Shown: positions 23,303 to 35,124 of the stretch, piece after piece | Layout: each line of letters opens with the position of its first letter | How positions within the stretch are numbered: position 1 is the first letter of the stretch | NCBI GenBank assembly: GCA_030278955.1 | Contig: JAOANR010000012.1 | Location: 22,437,977-22,501,976, forward strand | DNA: 64,000 bases | Reading direction: 5' to 3' | Source of the DNA: Hygrophila difformis | Lineage: Eukaryota > Streptophyta > Magnoliopsida > Lamiales > Acanthaceae | Position numbers and translations under genes: made by a program | The notes under the pieces: generated by a model | What the model was told of the DNA's origin: nothing | Databases searched by the model: none | Seen by the model: only the letters and a program-made list of their open reading frames with translations

Positions 23303-24205
23303 AAGAAAATTGCTCCATCATTTTGTTTTTAGGATACCGATATGTGGTTTTTTGAGCTTAGTAGTTGCTGTACGAATGAATTTTTTGAGCTTAGGAGCAA
23401 GGAGATTAGATTTAAAGGTGTTGTGACTATGTAATGGTTGTTGTTGATACGAAAATGGAGTGCTTAGCTTTGTGGATATTTGCCAACTGCTTTGTGGAGA
23501 TGAAAATGGAGATTAGATTTAGCGTAATTTTTTGTTTACAAATTTATATTGTGCTTATTAAGTGTTCGATAAAATGTCTCATTGAATTCTTTATGAATTT
23601 TTAGGTTATTTTCTTTGGATTTGGCCCCAATTTTTTTCAAGAATTGTCTCCGATTGCTGCTGCTGCCAGTCGCTGCCTGCTCCAGCTTGCTCCAGTTGCC
23701 ACTCTTCCTCCATTTCTACTACTTCTGAGCTTGAGACTTGATTTTAGGTTTCTTTTACGAGTATTGTTTGACAATAATTGCAAGATTTAAATATAGTGCA
23801 GGAACCACAATCCTACTATCCCTTCTAAACCGTGTTGCAGCGGCCTATCTTACCTCCTCTGTTACAATGCTTGCAGGGAACCAAGACAATGCTTGCTATC
23901 AACCATCTCAAGCGGCACGGACATTAAATAGGTCTAATCTATTTCTGCATAATATATTGTACAGTCATTTTTTTTGGGTAGTTTAGCTTGGATCATTTGC
24001 CTAAAACATTGTTCTCTATCACGTTTGCAAAATTTTAATAAGTATTTGTACTTTGCAGGTTCAAAAAGACTGTTTTTAATTAGTATTCAAGTCAATCTAT
24101 ATATCTCACATGAGTCATTACTTCCATGGATTGTTTGAGTTTCAATGGTAGATTACATCTTGAATTTGTGCTCTATGTTGTATTTATCATTTTAATGGAA
24201 ATGTC
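23303..24205. other. Interior Helitron sequence up to the second inversion breakpoint
   Basis: No clear gene. A stretch at 23640-23720 (with GTTGCCACTCTTCCTCCATT) is repeated on the opposite strand at about 13325-13390, again linking this region with the 13.2-15.5 kb block. Confidence 0.45.
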
Positions 24206-25800
24206 CTACTCACTCACGTTTCAGTGTTTCTTTGACCTTAGGCCTTACTGACTGTAAGCCCTTTTTAAGCAGAGAGGTCATAAGTGCGGCGATCACACTG
24301 AATTGTGGCACAAATCTTCGGAAGAATCTGCACATGCCCAAAAATCTTCGAACTTCGTTGACGTTGAAAGGTGGAGTCCACTCAGAGATCACCTTGATTT
24401 TGGACTCATCCACCTTCAGTCCGTTTCCTCCAACGACAAATCCTAAAAATGTAACCTCGGGCACGTGGAAGGTGCACTTCTCGAAATTTGCGTACAATTC
24501 TGCCTTTCTGAGCTTGACGATCACCTGCACGACATGTTTCACATCATCAGATTCATTGTTGCTATAAATTAATATGTCATCAAAGTACACAACAACGAAT
24601 TTTCCAATAAACTCCTTGAGAGTGTCGTTCATGAGCCTGATGAATGTGGATGGAGCGTTGGTGAGTCCAAAGGGCATTGCGAGCCATTCATACAACCGAA
24701 ACTTTATCTTGAATGTTGTCTTCCATTCATCTCCTGGCTGCATGTGGATCTGGTGATAACTGCTTTTCAGATCTATTTTGTGAAGATGCTCGCTCCACAG
24801 ATACTCGTTCCACCCAGCTCATCGAGCATGTCATCAAGTCGTGGAATGGGATGGCGATATTTGATGGTTATCGCGTTGACGGCTCTGCAGTCTACATACA
24901 TCCTCCACATTCCATTTTTCTTCGGTACCAAGAGGGCAGGCACTGCGCATGGAGATAGACTCTCTCGAACCCAAACTTTGTCCAACAATTCTTGGACTTG
25001 CTTCTGGACTTCCTTAGTCTATTCAGGGTTCATGCGATAAGCATGCCGATTAGTTATTGATGCTCCTGGTACGAAGGCAATCCTATGCTCTACTCGTCTC
25101 AAAGGTGGTAGTCCATCTGGCAGTTTTTCAGGAAAAACATTCATATTGTCTTCAAGCATCATGTGAAAATTATCAGGCGCATTAAGTGTAGCAGAAGAGT
25201 TCTTAGAGATTTCATCAACAAGTTTGACAAAAGCTAGAAAACAATGACCTGGTATTGGCGCTTCTTCAATGGCCGCTTTTAGCTCATGCTTTGTAAATAG
25301 CAAGCATCGATCTTGACCTGTCGAGAGTAAAGGAGCTAAATTAGAATTATCAGAATCTACTTTCGCTTTATCCCTTTGTTTTCTCTTGAACTCTTCTTCA
25401 TCTTTCCGGATATTTTCCACTAAGTTCTGATGGTTGATTTTGACAGTCTTCGGCGTAGTGACTTCATCATGATTCTGCTTTGACCATCACGGAAGGAGAG
25501 ATCATGTTCTGTGCCTCTATATATTAATCATTTGTCATATATCCATGGTCTTCCCAACAACAAATAACATGCGGTCATGGGTACTACATCGCATAAAATC
25601 TCCTCGAAATAGGGGTTGATGGTGATTGGCACCCTTGCTTGCTTTGCGACCTTCGTACTCCCATGCTCATTCGTCCAATGTAGATGATATGGCTCTGACA
25701 TGATCCTGTGTCGGTACACCTAATCTACGCACAGTGTACAAACTTACAACATTTACACAGCTACCATTTTCAACAATCAGAGAGGCCACATTCCTCTTTA
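24206..25800 (-). pseudogene. Gypsy-A protease and reverse transcriptase fragment
   Basis: The C-terminal protease region (LLGRPWIYDK, near 25540) is followed by a spacer and RT blocks: [27 protein letters not shown]-like [12 protein letters not shown], and YFDDILIYS (near 24580). It ends with [19 protein letters not shown] and MTSLLKKG. Stops and frame changes (for example at 25019 and before 25528) make it non-functional. It stops within a few codons of where the plus-strand fragment at 15546 starts. Confidence 0.9.
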
Positions 25801-27431
25801 GTTTACAATGATAGTGAAATAAACTCTCTCTCTCTGTTCCGGTGTATTGCTGATTAACTCATCAGCTTTTTCTGCAGTCAGTGCCCTCATGGCGATGAAA
25901 TTCATCACATACTCTTCCTCATTTTCTTCCAAAATGACTAGGCTCAGGTCGCCTTTGTCTGGGTACTGTTCACAACCATCTTCATCCTCTTTGTGCTCAT
26001 CTTCCTCACGTTCTTCATCAGAATCAATTTCTTTCCATGTTCTTGGTTCAATCATGACCATTCTTCTTTCTCTTCGCGGACAGTCTCGGGAATAATGGCC
26101 TTTCTGTTCACACTTGAAACATGTGACGTCCTTGATGTCCCGCTTGGGCTTATCTTTGTCATCCTTCCTGTACTGATACAGATCCTTGAAATCTTTGCCC
26201 ATTTCGAATGCTTTGGGCCTGTTGGGCCTCTCCTCCTTTATTGCACTGGGCTTTCCATATCGAGCATTGGGCTTTAAAGGCTGTTCATTTGACCTAGTCG
26301 TCCAATACTTGGTAGTATATTAAATGATCGTGGACTTGACTGGTCGGTCTTTGAGTTGCCGATCAATCTCAGCAGACATCTGGACTAAGTGTTCCAAACC
26401 GGTGTATGTCCTTAATTTGACTTCAGCTAATACCTCTCTTCTCAAACCCTTTTTGAACCTTGATATTAGCAATAGTTCGTCTTCGTTGATTTGGGCTCTC
26501 ATCGTGAGGCGTTCCTAGTCTTTGTAGTAGTCATCCACAGTTTTGTTGCCCCGCACATAACAATTAACCTTCGTGTACAAGTCATCAAAATAGTTATTAG
26601 GAACAAACCTCTTCTCCATAGCATGCATTAATTCAGCCTAAGTAGAAGTAGCTGGAAGTCCTAAATGTTGTCCATCGTGTAGAATTTTTTGCCACTATGT
26701 CTGAGCATAGTCCTTGAATTCAAAAACGGCAAGCTGGATCTTCGTGAATTTTTTGTATTGTTGACAGTCATAGATTAATTCGATAGATTGCGTCCAATCA
26801 ATGAACTCTTCTGGGTCGTTCGTGCCCTTAAGCGCCGGAATTGTGAATTTTATCCCTCTCAGATCTGCTTCCAATCTGTTCTGCTCGGCAGGTACTTGCT
26901 CTGTGCCCTCATTATCAAGTCAACCCCAAGGGGATCCCCTTGAACTGGATTTAGATTCAGCCTCTGGCGGACAGGGGGAGGTATAGGCTGTCTGTTGCTG
27001 CTGCTGCTGCGGGTGCCGGAGGTGGAGGTACGTGAATTTGGAATCGTGCATCTTGTGTGGCATGAGGCCGCGGGGCCATTGGTGCTGGACTCGAACTTGT
27101 GGTCCCTGGCGTCTATCATAGGTTCCAAACTGTAATTCCCTCTCCTCAATGGTTGTTTCCGCTTCATCTAGTGCCGACCAATGAACTCCACTCGTGCTTC
27201 CGGGAGATGGCATTGGATAGCGAGCTTGTTCTTACATGGCGACCCGACTGGACACATCATTTACATAATTTACTAGAGTGTTTACACGTTCATTTACAGC
27301 AACTACACTTGCTATAATTTCATCTAATGTTTGGCATACTAATTCCAAATCAGCTTGTCTAGCAGTGGTCTCAGTCAGATTCCTAAGCATTGAATGATTT
27401 CATCCAGTCGCTGCTCGATATTTCCTGCCAT
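25801..27431 (-). pseudogene. Gypsy-A Gag
   Basis: Starts at ATG 27431 (MAGNIEQRLDEIIQCL). It contains a Retrotrans_gag-like region (DPEEFIDWTQSIELI, near 26750-26830; RFKKGLRREVLAEVKLRTY, near 26430) and a CCHC knuckle (CFKCEQKGHYSRDC, near 26095-26135). Several in-frame stops interrupt it. Gag, protease and RT follow one another on the minus strand downstream of the LTR and PBS at 29250-30066. Confidence 0.82.
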
Positions 27432-28198
27432 TGATCAAAGAAAAGAAAAGTAGATATATGTATAGATGGTTAGTGGAAAATACACAGAAATTTGTAGAGT
27501 GATCTCACAACTGTATCTCTCACTGAAGGTCCGAATTCTACACCAGTTGGTTCCAGTAAGCGGATAGTGCTCAATCGTATCAACCAACAACAGATGGTGA
27601 GAAAAGATAGAAATGGACGCACAGTGCAAGAATCAAAATGCAGTGTTCGACTCTATCAAAGAAATGGCACAGAGTTGTGTGTGGAGTGTAATTAACCTGA
27701 ATTGATTATCAGTTTACCGCGTTAATCAGCTATGCAAGCAAATATCCAGGCCCCTCCCAATTTAAAAGTATTAAGTATAAACCTTACAAAAATAAAAATA
27801 ATCGGATTAAAATATCTGCCTCACTCACACAATCCCAAAAGTAAATAAGAACAAACTCTTGGTAATAACCCGATAATACTTACTGTTGAGGAACTCCAAT
27901 ATCTGGCATTGCAGACGGAGCTTCAACTCTGTGGTTTGTAAAATAAATCAGAGGAACAGTGACAAGCACTTATTACTTGAGGAATTCCACTGTCAGTTAT
28001 AGACTCAGGCGGAACTTCAACCCGATTAATTATTAGTGATTTAGTTCAGTGAAAACGTACAATACGGATGACGTGGCAATCTCATAAATTTGAATTTGAA
28101 TTTTTATAATTGAGAATAGTATTGCGCCTCGGAAATGGAGATGGCACACGTGTGAATCGCGGATTGGGCCCTGAAATCTGCATGTACATTGCAAGGCA

Positions 28199-28600
28199 AA
28201 ATAGTTACGTCGTGATACTTGCTTCGTGACGTTGTGCGAGGATAGCGACGTAATGCTTCTGAAATGGTCTTACATCGTGAGACTTGACTGACGTTATGAT
28301 ACTGGTCTAGCGACGTTGCTTGGGGATTACGACGTACTGGCCTCGGTTGGACTTTACATCACGAGGCGAGATTACGTCGTGACCCTGGGGTTCGCGACGT
28401 GAGATGAGGATCACGAAGTCGGTGTTGCGACGTGTCTGCTGTTGCCTTGACGTCGTGATGGGGGTTTATCGACGTGAGACTTGTTTCGCGATGTAGCTAG
28501 GCGTTACGGCGTGCTGGCCTCGACGGACTTTAAGTCGCTAGGCAAGATTACGTCGTGAACCTGGGTTCGTAACGTGGGGTGAGGTTCGCGATGTAACTTT
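28199..28600 (-). repeat. Array of ACGTCGTGA / GCGACGT words in the Gypsy-A leader
   Basis: Irregular succession of ACGTCGTGA, TCGCGACGT, TAGCGACGT and variants about 20-40 bases apart. It is the same vocabulary as in the Gypsy-A LTR array, but outside the LTR. Confidence 0.7.
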
Positions 28601-29006
28601 GAATTTTCTTATCTTTTTCTTCCTGATATTGACCCATTGCTTGTTTCTTCAGCAAACTTGGCAGGTTTGTACACCCTAATTAAAATCCCAAAAAGCATGC
28701 ACTACCCGACGTAATGTTGTCCCCAAATACAACAAAATAACACACACCCAAAACCCTATTTTGGATCAAACTATCAGTAGTCAAGAAATTTTTGAATGTT
28801 CATATGAAGCTCAAGAACATTCAATCCCAAACCCTAACTCTCAGATGAACACTTAACAATGCATATTGCTTCAATAAGTCCGATTAACACATAAAACCAA
28901 CAAATAACCCAGACCAACCACAAACCACAAGATAGAAACACAAAACCGTAACCTAGAACAAGAACTAGGTCTCGGCCAAGGTGGTCTTGGTGCAATACTT
29001 GATGAA

Positions 29007-29009
<3 letters not shown>

Positions 29010-29067
<58 letters not shown>
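29010..29067. repeat. (AG)n microsatellite
   Basis: Uninterrupted AG dinucleotides. The open frames across it (Ser-Leu, Leu-Ser runs) are artefacts. Confidence 0.97.
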
Positions 29068-29070
<3 letters not shown>

Positions 29071-29249
29071 TTGGAAAGCTATGATGATAAGGAGTATTAA
29101 TATGCAATCGAACCACAAAAACAAGTAACCTAAAACCACTAAAACCGATCAAACAGTGTACGGCCAACTAGAAAAAAGATGAAAACAAAAATATTTTCGA
29201 ATTTTTGGTTTTAAAAAGTGAGATGGAAAGGGAAATCGATCCAATCTAT

Positions 29250-29261
29250 GCTCTGATACCC
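29250..29261 (-). other. Primer-binding site of Gypsy-A (tRNA-iMet type)
   Basis: Minus strand GGGTATCAGAGC, five bases inside the LTR end. It differs from the consensus TGGTATCAGAGC at the first base. Confidence 0.8.
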
Positions 29262-29266
29262 AAAGA

Positions 29267-30066
29267 TGCCATAGATCGGATTGGATACGATTTTGGAAGA
29301 TGAAAATAGGAAGAACAAACAAAAAAGGATAGATGAGATACCACTTCGGAAGACTTAACCTCGGAATCGAATACACTCGATCGTGTCTTCTATTCCCTCG
29401 ATCAATGGTCCTAATGGTGTCAATACTTATACGATCAAACACTCAATGCTTGAAAGGAATTTGCCAACAAGATGGAAATTTATATGGTGACCTTCAAATG
29501 CTCTCAGATGAGTTCCATAAAGAAAAACAACTCACAATATATCTTATATCATTCAAAGGTGAAATGAAAAAGTGTTAGGGAAGACCTATATAGGCAACCC
29601 AAAATACAAGCAAACAAACAACCCTACACTGAAATTAAACAAACAAGGAAAAACCCTAGACTGACGTCGCAAGGGCTGACGTCGTGAACGTTGACGTCGT
29701 GATACCCCTTACGTCGTGAAGCATGGCTTGCAACATAAGGTGATTCCAGTTGGGCTCGCGTCGTGGTCCGAAGCTACGTTGTGATCCTTACGTCGTGAAA
29801 CAAGGCTTACGACTTGGGCAGGATCACAACGTAGGCTTGCAACGTTACAGCTTCAATCTCTCATCCTGGTTACGTCGCGAGAGTAGGATTGCGACGTATG
29901 CCGAGGATCGCGACGTAGTCTGTTGCGGCGTAACCTATTCTCTTTTGGGTTGTGGGTCCTGCCATGGAGTCTTCTCTCTCTCCTGCTTGTTCAATTGTCT
30001 TGTGCATGCATGCACTTGTTGAAATTACAAATTTAACAACTAATTAAAATGTACGATTTTCCAACA
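29267..30066 (-). mobile_element. LTR of Gypsy-A shared by two tandem copies
   Basis: TGTTGGAAAATCG...GATCTATGGCA on the minus strand, 800 bp, homologous to 17575-18363. It has a TATA box (CCTATATAGG, 29585-29594) and the same upstream word array. Its 5' side abuts a pol tail and its 3' side a PBS and gag, so it is both the 3' LTR of one copy and the 5' LTR of the next. Confidence 0.85.
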
Positions 30067-30457
30067 GCAGTTCTGGTGGGATTCTGGCCAACTTCCGGCG
30101 ATCGACATCCGTCTGCTTCTGATCAAGTGTGGACTTCTGGATCCATTTGAGTGGGTCCGGTGTCTTCTTCTAATTTAAACCCATTTTGCTGGCTCTGGCT
30201 TTCTGCAGCTCTTCTTCAAAATTCCTGGTCAGCAACTCAGCATTTCTAGATGTGAACTTTCTGGAACGTTGCTGGGACACCGGTCCTTCAGGGAATGTGG
30301 TGATCAGTAGTGCTCTCATTCCGGCTTCCATGCCACTAAACGAGTCAATTTGACCGGTGGACAACACCACCAATACCGCCAATATTCGGCGGGAACATTC
30401 CCCGGGAAAACAACGGCAAGCAGGAAGGATTTCAAAATTCATCACTCCGCCAACCAA
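30067..30457 (-). pseudogene. Pol C-terminal tail of a further Gypsy-A copy
   Basis: The minus-strand frame (EAGMRALLITTFPEGPVSQQ, then SRKFTSRNAELLTRNFEEEL) corresponds to the tail at about 17290-17425 on the plus strand. It leads directly into the LTR at 30066. Everything upstream of it in that copy is missing, replaced by an unrelated gag fragment. Confidence 0.75.
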
Positions 30458-30870
30458 ATCAGAAAGTCCGAGGACCCAATCTTATTTCTTCGATGATCCT
30501 TCCACCCCCGTCCCCATTGATACCGGGCCAACCCGAGCCACATCAGTTACATATGGGAGAAGAACACCTGGCAACCAATTTGCGAAGGTTGGGATTGAAT
30601 GTCCTTGAAACAAACATTTATGTCTATCAAAGGCCTTATCCACCACAAGTATACGTGGACAATCCTCTAACAAATGGCGCGCGAATACCTGATTTCTCTA
30701 CTTCTCGGAAGAAGATGTGACATCCACCATGGAACACATCGGCCGACTTATCACCCAACTCGGGGAATTAGGCCGAAATCAGTTCCATTGGATGAAATTA
30801 CTCATTAACAAAACTGCCTTCTCATAGTTTATTGGCATGCCCACAACCGAATTTTGCACATGGCAGCAGT
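30365..30870 (+). pseudogene. Decayed Gypsy gag fragment
   Basis: Plus-strand pieces such as RPYPPQVYVDNPL, ARIPDFSTSRKKM and STMEHIGRLITQLGELGRNQ correspond in order to the gag at 37600-38535 (RKPYPDYVEEQYPLPRG, VKVPDFNTFSG, STIEHIGRFTAL). Stops and frameshifts throughout. It overlaps the end of the Gypsy-A tail by about 90 bases on the opposite strand; the true border lies near 30365-30460. Confidence 0.6.
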
Positions 30871-30877
30871 TAGATGA

Positions 30878-31440
30878 AGTGTGTGAATATTTTTCAATAG
30901 AACCCGCAGTGTATGTTCTAAGTAATAAGTGGTGAAACCGGGTTGAATCCATAGGGAACAGGGAATTGCCAATAATTTTTCAAATTCGTGCAGCGAATAA
31001 AATTAAAGTGCGTGAATATTTGGTTTATCTAAGATCCTAATAATGCAATTTATTAAACTAAAGATATAAAAAGTGCAATGAACGAATCAAAGAGAGAAGT
31101 GAGTAATTAAATCTGCTAGATGACGAATGGGGATCCCTAGATCTTTCAATTGTTGACTGGTGTGTGGAATATTTTCCAACACAACCCGCAGTGTACGGTC
31201 CAAGTAATATCCGGTGAAACTGGGTCGAGTCACAGGGAACAGGGATTTGTGAATAATTTATCGAATCTAAGCAGTGAATGAAATTAAAGTGCATGAATAT
31301 TTGGTTTTTCTAAAATCCTAAAAATTCAATTAATTAAAATAAAGCTATTAAAAAGTGCGATGAACGAATCAAAGAGAAGAATTTGATGAATATGCTATAG
31401 GATGAATGGGGATCCCTAGATCTTTCAATTGTTGACAAAC
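30878..31440. repeat. Tandem duplication of a ~280-bp sequence
   Basis: Two diverged copies (about 30878-31154 and 31155-31440). Both start GTGTG-GAATATTTT-CAA, contain CCCGCAGTGTA and end GATCCCTAGATCTTTCAATT then GTTGAC. Probably a leader or LTR segment of a retrotransposon; no gene. Confidence 0.75.
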
Positions 31441-32398
31441 TTGCAATTGCATATAAAAATCCAATATTTAATTAATTATTATGCCTACTTAGTATTATCA
31501 CAATTTAGAAACCTACCGATTTTAAAGACATGCAATTCCTCCGGCTAGTGATTATACTAAGTTTGTTTCTAACAATTTTAGCTCTTTTTCAAGTTACCAA
31601 TTATTAGAATTAATTAGTTCAATTATTTTTGTTCAAGTATTTTTCAACTACTTGAACAATATAAAGCCCTAGTTTAGATCTCCTTTCGGTCTCACCAAAC
31701 ACACATAAGAATTGAACAAATTAACATATAATTAAAGAAATTCATATTAACAATTGCAAAAATCAACAATGTCAAGTTCTAGGTTTCCCTAAACGATGGG
31801 ATTAGCCTAGTATAATGTCACAAGAATGCAACAGAATTATAAAAGAAAACATAGTCTGTGACAGAATTGGTGAAGAAATCCCGGTGTAGATCTCCACTGG
31901 ATTGCTTTCGACTTGCTCTTCTCTTGCCCGGTTGATGGATGGAAAGGATATGGGAAGGATGGAGGCTAATTTATTGATGGAATAATGAATGTAGTACTTT
32001 CCATATGTTTGAAAACGTGCTATTTATACTCCGGGACGCGAAACACTACGAACAGCAACTAAAACGTCGCCCGTACCCTACCTCGCGCGCTGTTCGCGCG
32101 GTCTCCACGGATTCGGCCCCAACAGCGCGCGAGTCCCTGCCTTCGTGTCGTTCGATGTGTGATCGAGCTTTCGTGCGATCTTTTCCAATATTTTCTTCTC
32201 TTTGCGGACTTGTGCAGCTCCAATGACTTCTTACGAACTCTCCCGGCTTATGTCTCACTAAAAACACTCTAAAATCCTGAAATCTCAATATAAAAAATAT
32301 TAAAACCCACATAATCATGAAATAAGATCAAAATTTATTATATAAGCTCAAAACCATTGTTTCTAGTAAATAATATCACAATTCCCACCAAATAAACC
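31441..32398 (-). other. Retrotransposon LTR/leader-like region with a TATA box
   Basis: No gene. On the minus strand a TATA box (AGTATAAATA, 32021-32030) follows a GC-rich stretch with CGCGCGC words (32080-32130). I read it as the promoter part of an LTR reading leftward, probably of an Athila-like element. Its borders are not determined. Confidence 0.4.
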
Positions 32399-32403
32399 AT
32401 TAA

Positions 32404-35119
32404 TGTAATATCCGGATAATTAATTTATAATTAATTAAATTAGTTACAATCATTTAAATCTAATTATTTATTTTGGGTCTTGGACTAGCCTTAACCCAAC
32501 ACAAGAAATAAAAATGAATGGGCCAAACATATTATTATAGCAATAATAGTTGGAAGAATAACCCAATAATGGTGCTAAAGCCCAATGGGCTGACCCGGCC
32601 ACCCTTGACCCGACCCGACAGCTTTCTAGTTAAATGGTTGAGTCAACTTATCTTCATTTTAGACCACGACCACCGATCCAAACTCTTGAGAGGGAGACTG
32701 GGAGAGAGAGGAGTGCCTTTTCAAGAAGAAGAATTGGAGGAGTTAAACTTTAAGAACTTGAGAAATTCTTGCTGAAATTGTTGGGGAATTGAATGCACAA
32801 CATGTGGTAAGCATTTTCTTTCTTTAGTTTTGCACATTGAAGGGTTAAAGATGGGTTTTGGGAATGGAGTTGCAAGGTGACGGGAATTTTCTGGGGGTTT
32901 GGTATCTTGTTGAATTAAACTTAGGTTCTTGAATATTTAGACTCTAATCCATGTTTTAGACATACTCTTGACCTTGTTGGTGAAAATGTTTGAGATTGGG
33001 TGACAAGGGATGAAGGCCGACGGTATGATTCAAATTTGGGGGTTTTTGTTCTTGCTTGTAGACACTTGAATCTATGTTCGTTGGAAGCTATTAATGGATT
33101 TCATAATCTTTTGAACTTTGAATTTTGTATTGAGAAAATTGGAGAGGATGACCGTGGGTTTGGGGCTTGATTTTTGGGAATTTTTAAATTGCTTAAATCT
33201 TGTCCATTGTAAGGGATTTTGGTTGTTTTGATGTTCATATTGCTTGGTTAAATGATTTTGTAAAATTTTGGATTTAAGGGTGATGGTGGCAGACGGGGTT
33301 TGCATGGATTTGGGGGATTTGGTGTTTTGTATTTTAATTGTCTAATGATGTAGTTGTTGATTACTTTTGATAAATTATGTATTGGGTATTTGATGGATTT
33401 GCCTAATTTGGGATTTTGGAAGAGGTTGAAGGGAGTTATTGGAAATAGAAATTTATAGAAATTATGGAATTGTGTTGGGACTTTCTTACTTTATTTTTAT
33501 GGTAGTTGTTGATTATTTTTGTGATTATAGAGATGGAGCCTTGAGTATGTGGAGTTTGAATAGGGATTTTTATTTGATGTTAGAAGATGAAAATTTGCAA
33601 ATGTAGTGAAAGTGTTGTTGTAAATTTATTTAAGCTTTTTGAGTTGATTGATGATATTGGATGTTATTTTGGTAAAGAGGAGTTATTGATTTTTTTGTCT
33701 TGAATTGAAGAGGTGATGTTGGAATTGGTGAATGTAGGATTGGATTGGTTTGGAAGAAGCTTGACACTTGAAGAATGGAAGCTTGCTATCAACAATTTAA
33801 GGCAAGGGAATAGAATAGTGTAAATATTTGAGGGATTGGTCGGAATTTGGCCATAGCGACCAAATTCCCGCCGCATTTCCCTTGTTTGGTGGTTTTAGTT
33901 ATGTTTATTTTTCTCTTCTCATGAATTAAGGTATTTACTTATGGCTTCATTATATTATGGTGACCTTGCACGAATCTGTGGGAGTGAATATGTGAGAGCA
34001 TATTATGGTATTGAATGTGTGGACTCGCACGAATCTGTATTCATGATATTATAGGGATATATGGTATACGTATATCGCCTATATTGTTATTTGCCATTAT
34101 GTGAGGCTTGGTAACCCTCTTGTTATTTGTATGGATCTAGTATGCTGCCCGAGTTATGTAATGCTTGCCACTATGCGAGGCGTGGCAAACCTCAGTCACA
34201 TGTATACAGTTCTTTGAGATTTATTCTCTGTATGGTTAGGGATTTATTCCCTGTATGTGTTGGGATTTATTCCCTTGTTTGGTTTGACCCTGAAGGGATA
34301 TCCAACTGATATTCCAGGTCTGCGTGTTGTGCGAGTTGCACGTTTCGGCAATTGGGCATGTACCCTCATGACCCGCTAGACGCCGCTCTGGTCAGTGTAG
34401 ACTATCCGGCTCCATCACCCTCTATTGTTGGCCCTGCGTAGGCCGTTCGTCCGCGGCGGGGGCGAGGTTGACGGGCAGTTCATTGTGTATGGTAGAGTGT
34501 GGTGACCTCTGGCCAATAATGACTGTCGACCATGGTTATTAGGATTCGCGCTAGACATGTTTACTTGTTACATTTAGGATAGATAGACACGTAAGTCATC
34601 TCATTCATTTCATCATGTCATAACATTTTGTGGTTGTAGTGGTTGAAGCACCGGTATGGGACGGTGTGATGGTTTGCATTTTATCAGCTTATTTTATTTA
34701 AATATGTTTTAAGTTATGGTTGATGTTTCCCCTTCCCCCATTATTCTTTTCCATGCTCAGTACCCGTACTGACTCCATGCTGCTTTTCTTTTATAGATAC
34801 TCCGAGGATGGCGCAGTGCATTGGGCATATTGAAGGGTTGGGGATGAGCGAATGTAATTCATATATTCATTATGTTACCTTAAATTGTGGATATATTTTG
34901 GAAGGCCTAATAATTATGGGATTGATAGCAGTGTCGTAGCCCAGATATACTGATGAAGTTGTTAGTGTTTTTACTATGTTCATAGTCTGGTTGGACTTTC
35001 TGATTTTACAGATTCCGGCTTCGTGTTACCGACCCTAAGTTGACTGGCCAACAGCTTAGGTGAGTAGCACGGCAGTGACGTCACAGAAATTTTTGGTTTA
35101 AAATTTTTGGGGCGTTACA
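32404..35119. mobile_element. Solo LTR 2 (2,716 bp) with ATTAA target duplication
   Basis: TGTAATATCCGG...GGGGCGTTACA is flanked by perfect ATTAA repeats (32399-32403 and 35120-35124). It is the same family as solo LTR 1 by several shared motifs, but about 870 bp longer. Several short open frames inside are not coding. Confidence 0.87.
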
Positions 35120-35124
35120 ATTAA

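Larger units (their letters stand above)
27432..29249 (-). other. Long untranslated leader of Gypsy-A
   Basis: About 1.8 kb between the PBS and gag ATG, with no convincing gene. It holds a word array (28199-28600) and an AG microsatellite (29010-29067). Confidence 0.6.

Noticed and set aside
28834..29167. Open frames with Ser-Leu runs
   Set aside because: They run through the (AG)n microsatellite and have no domain.
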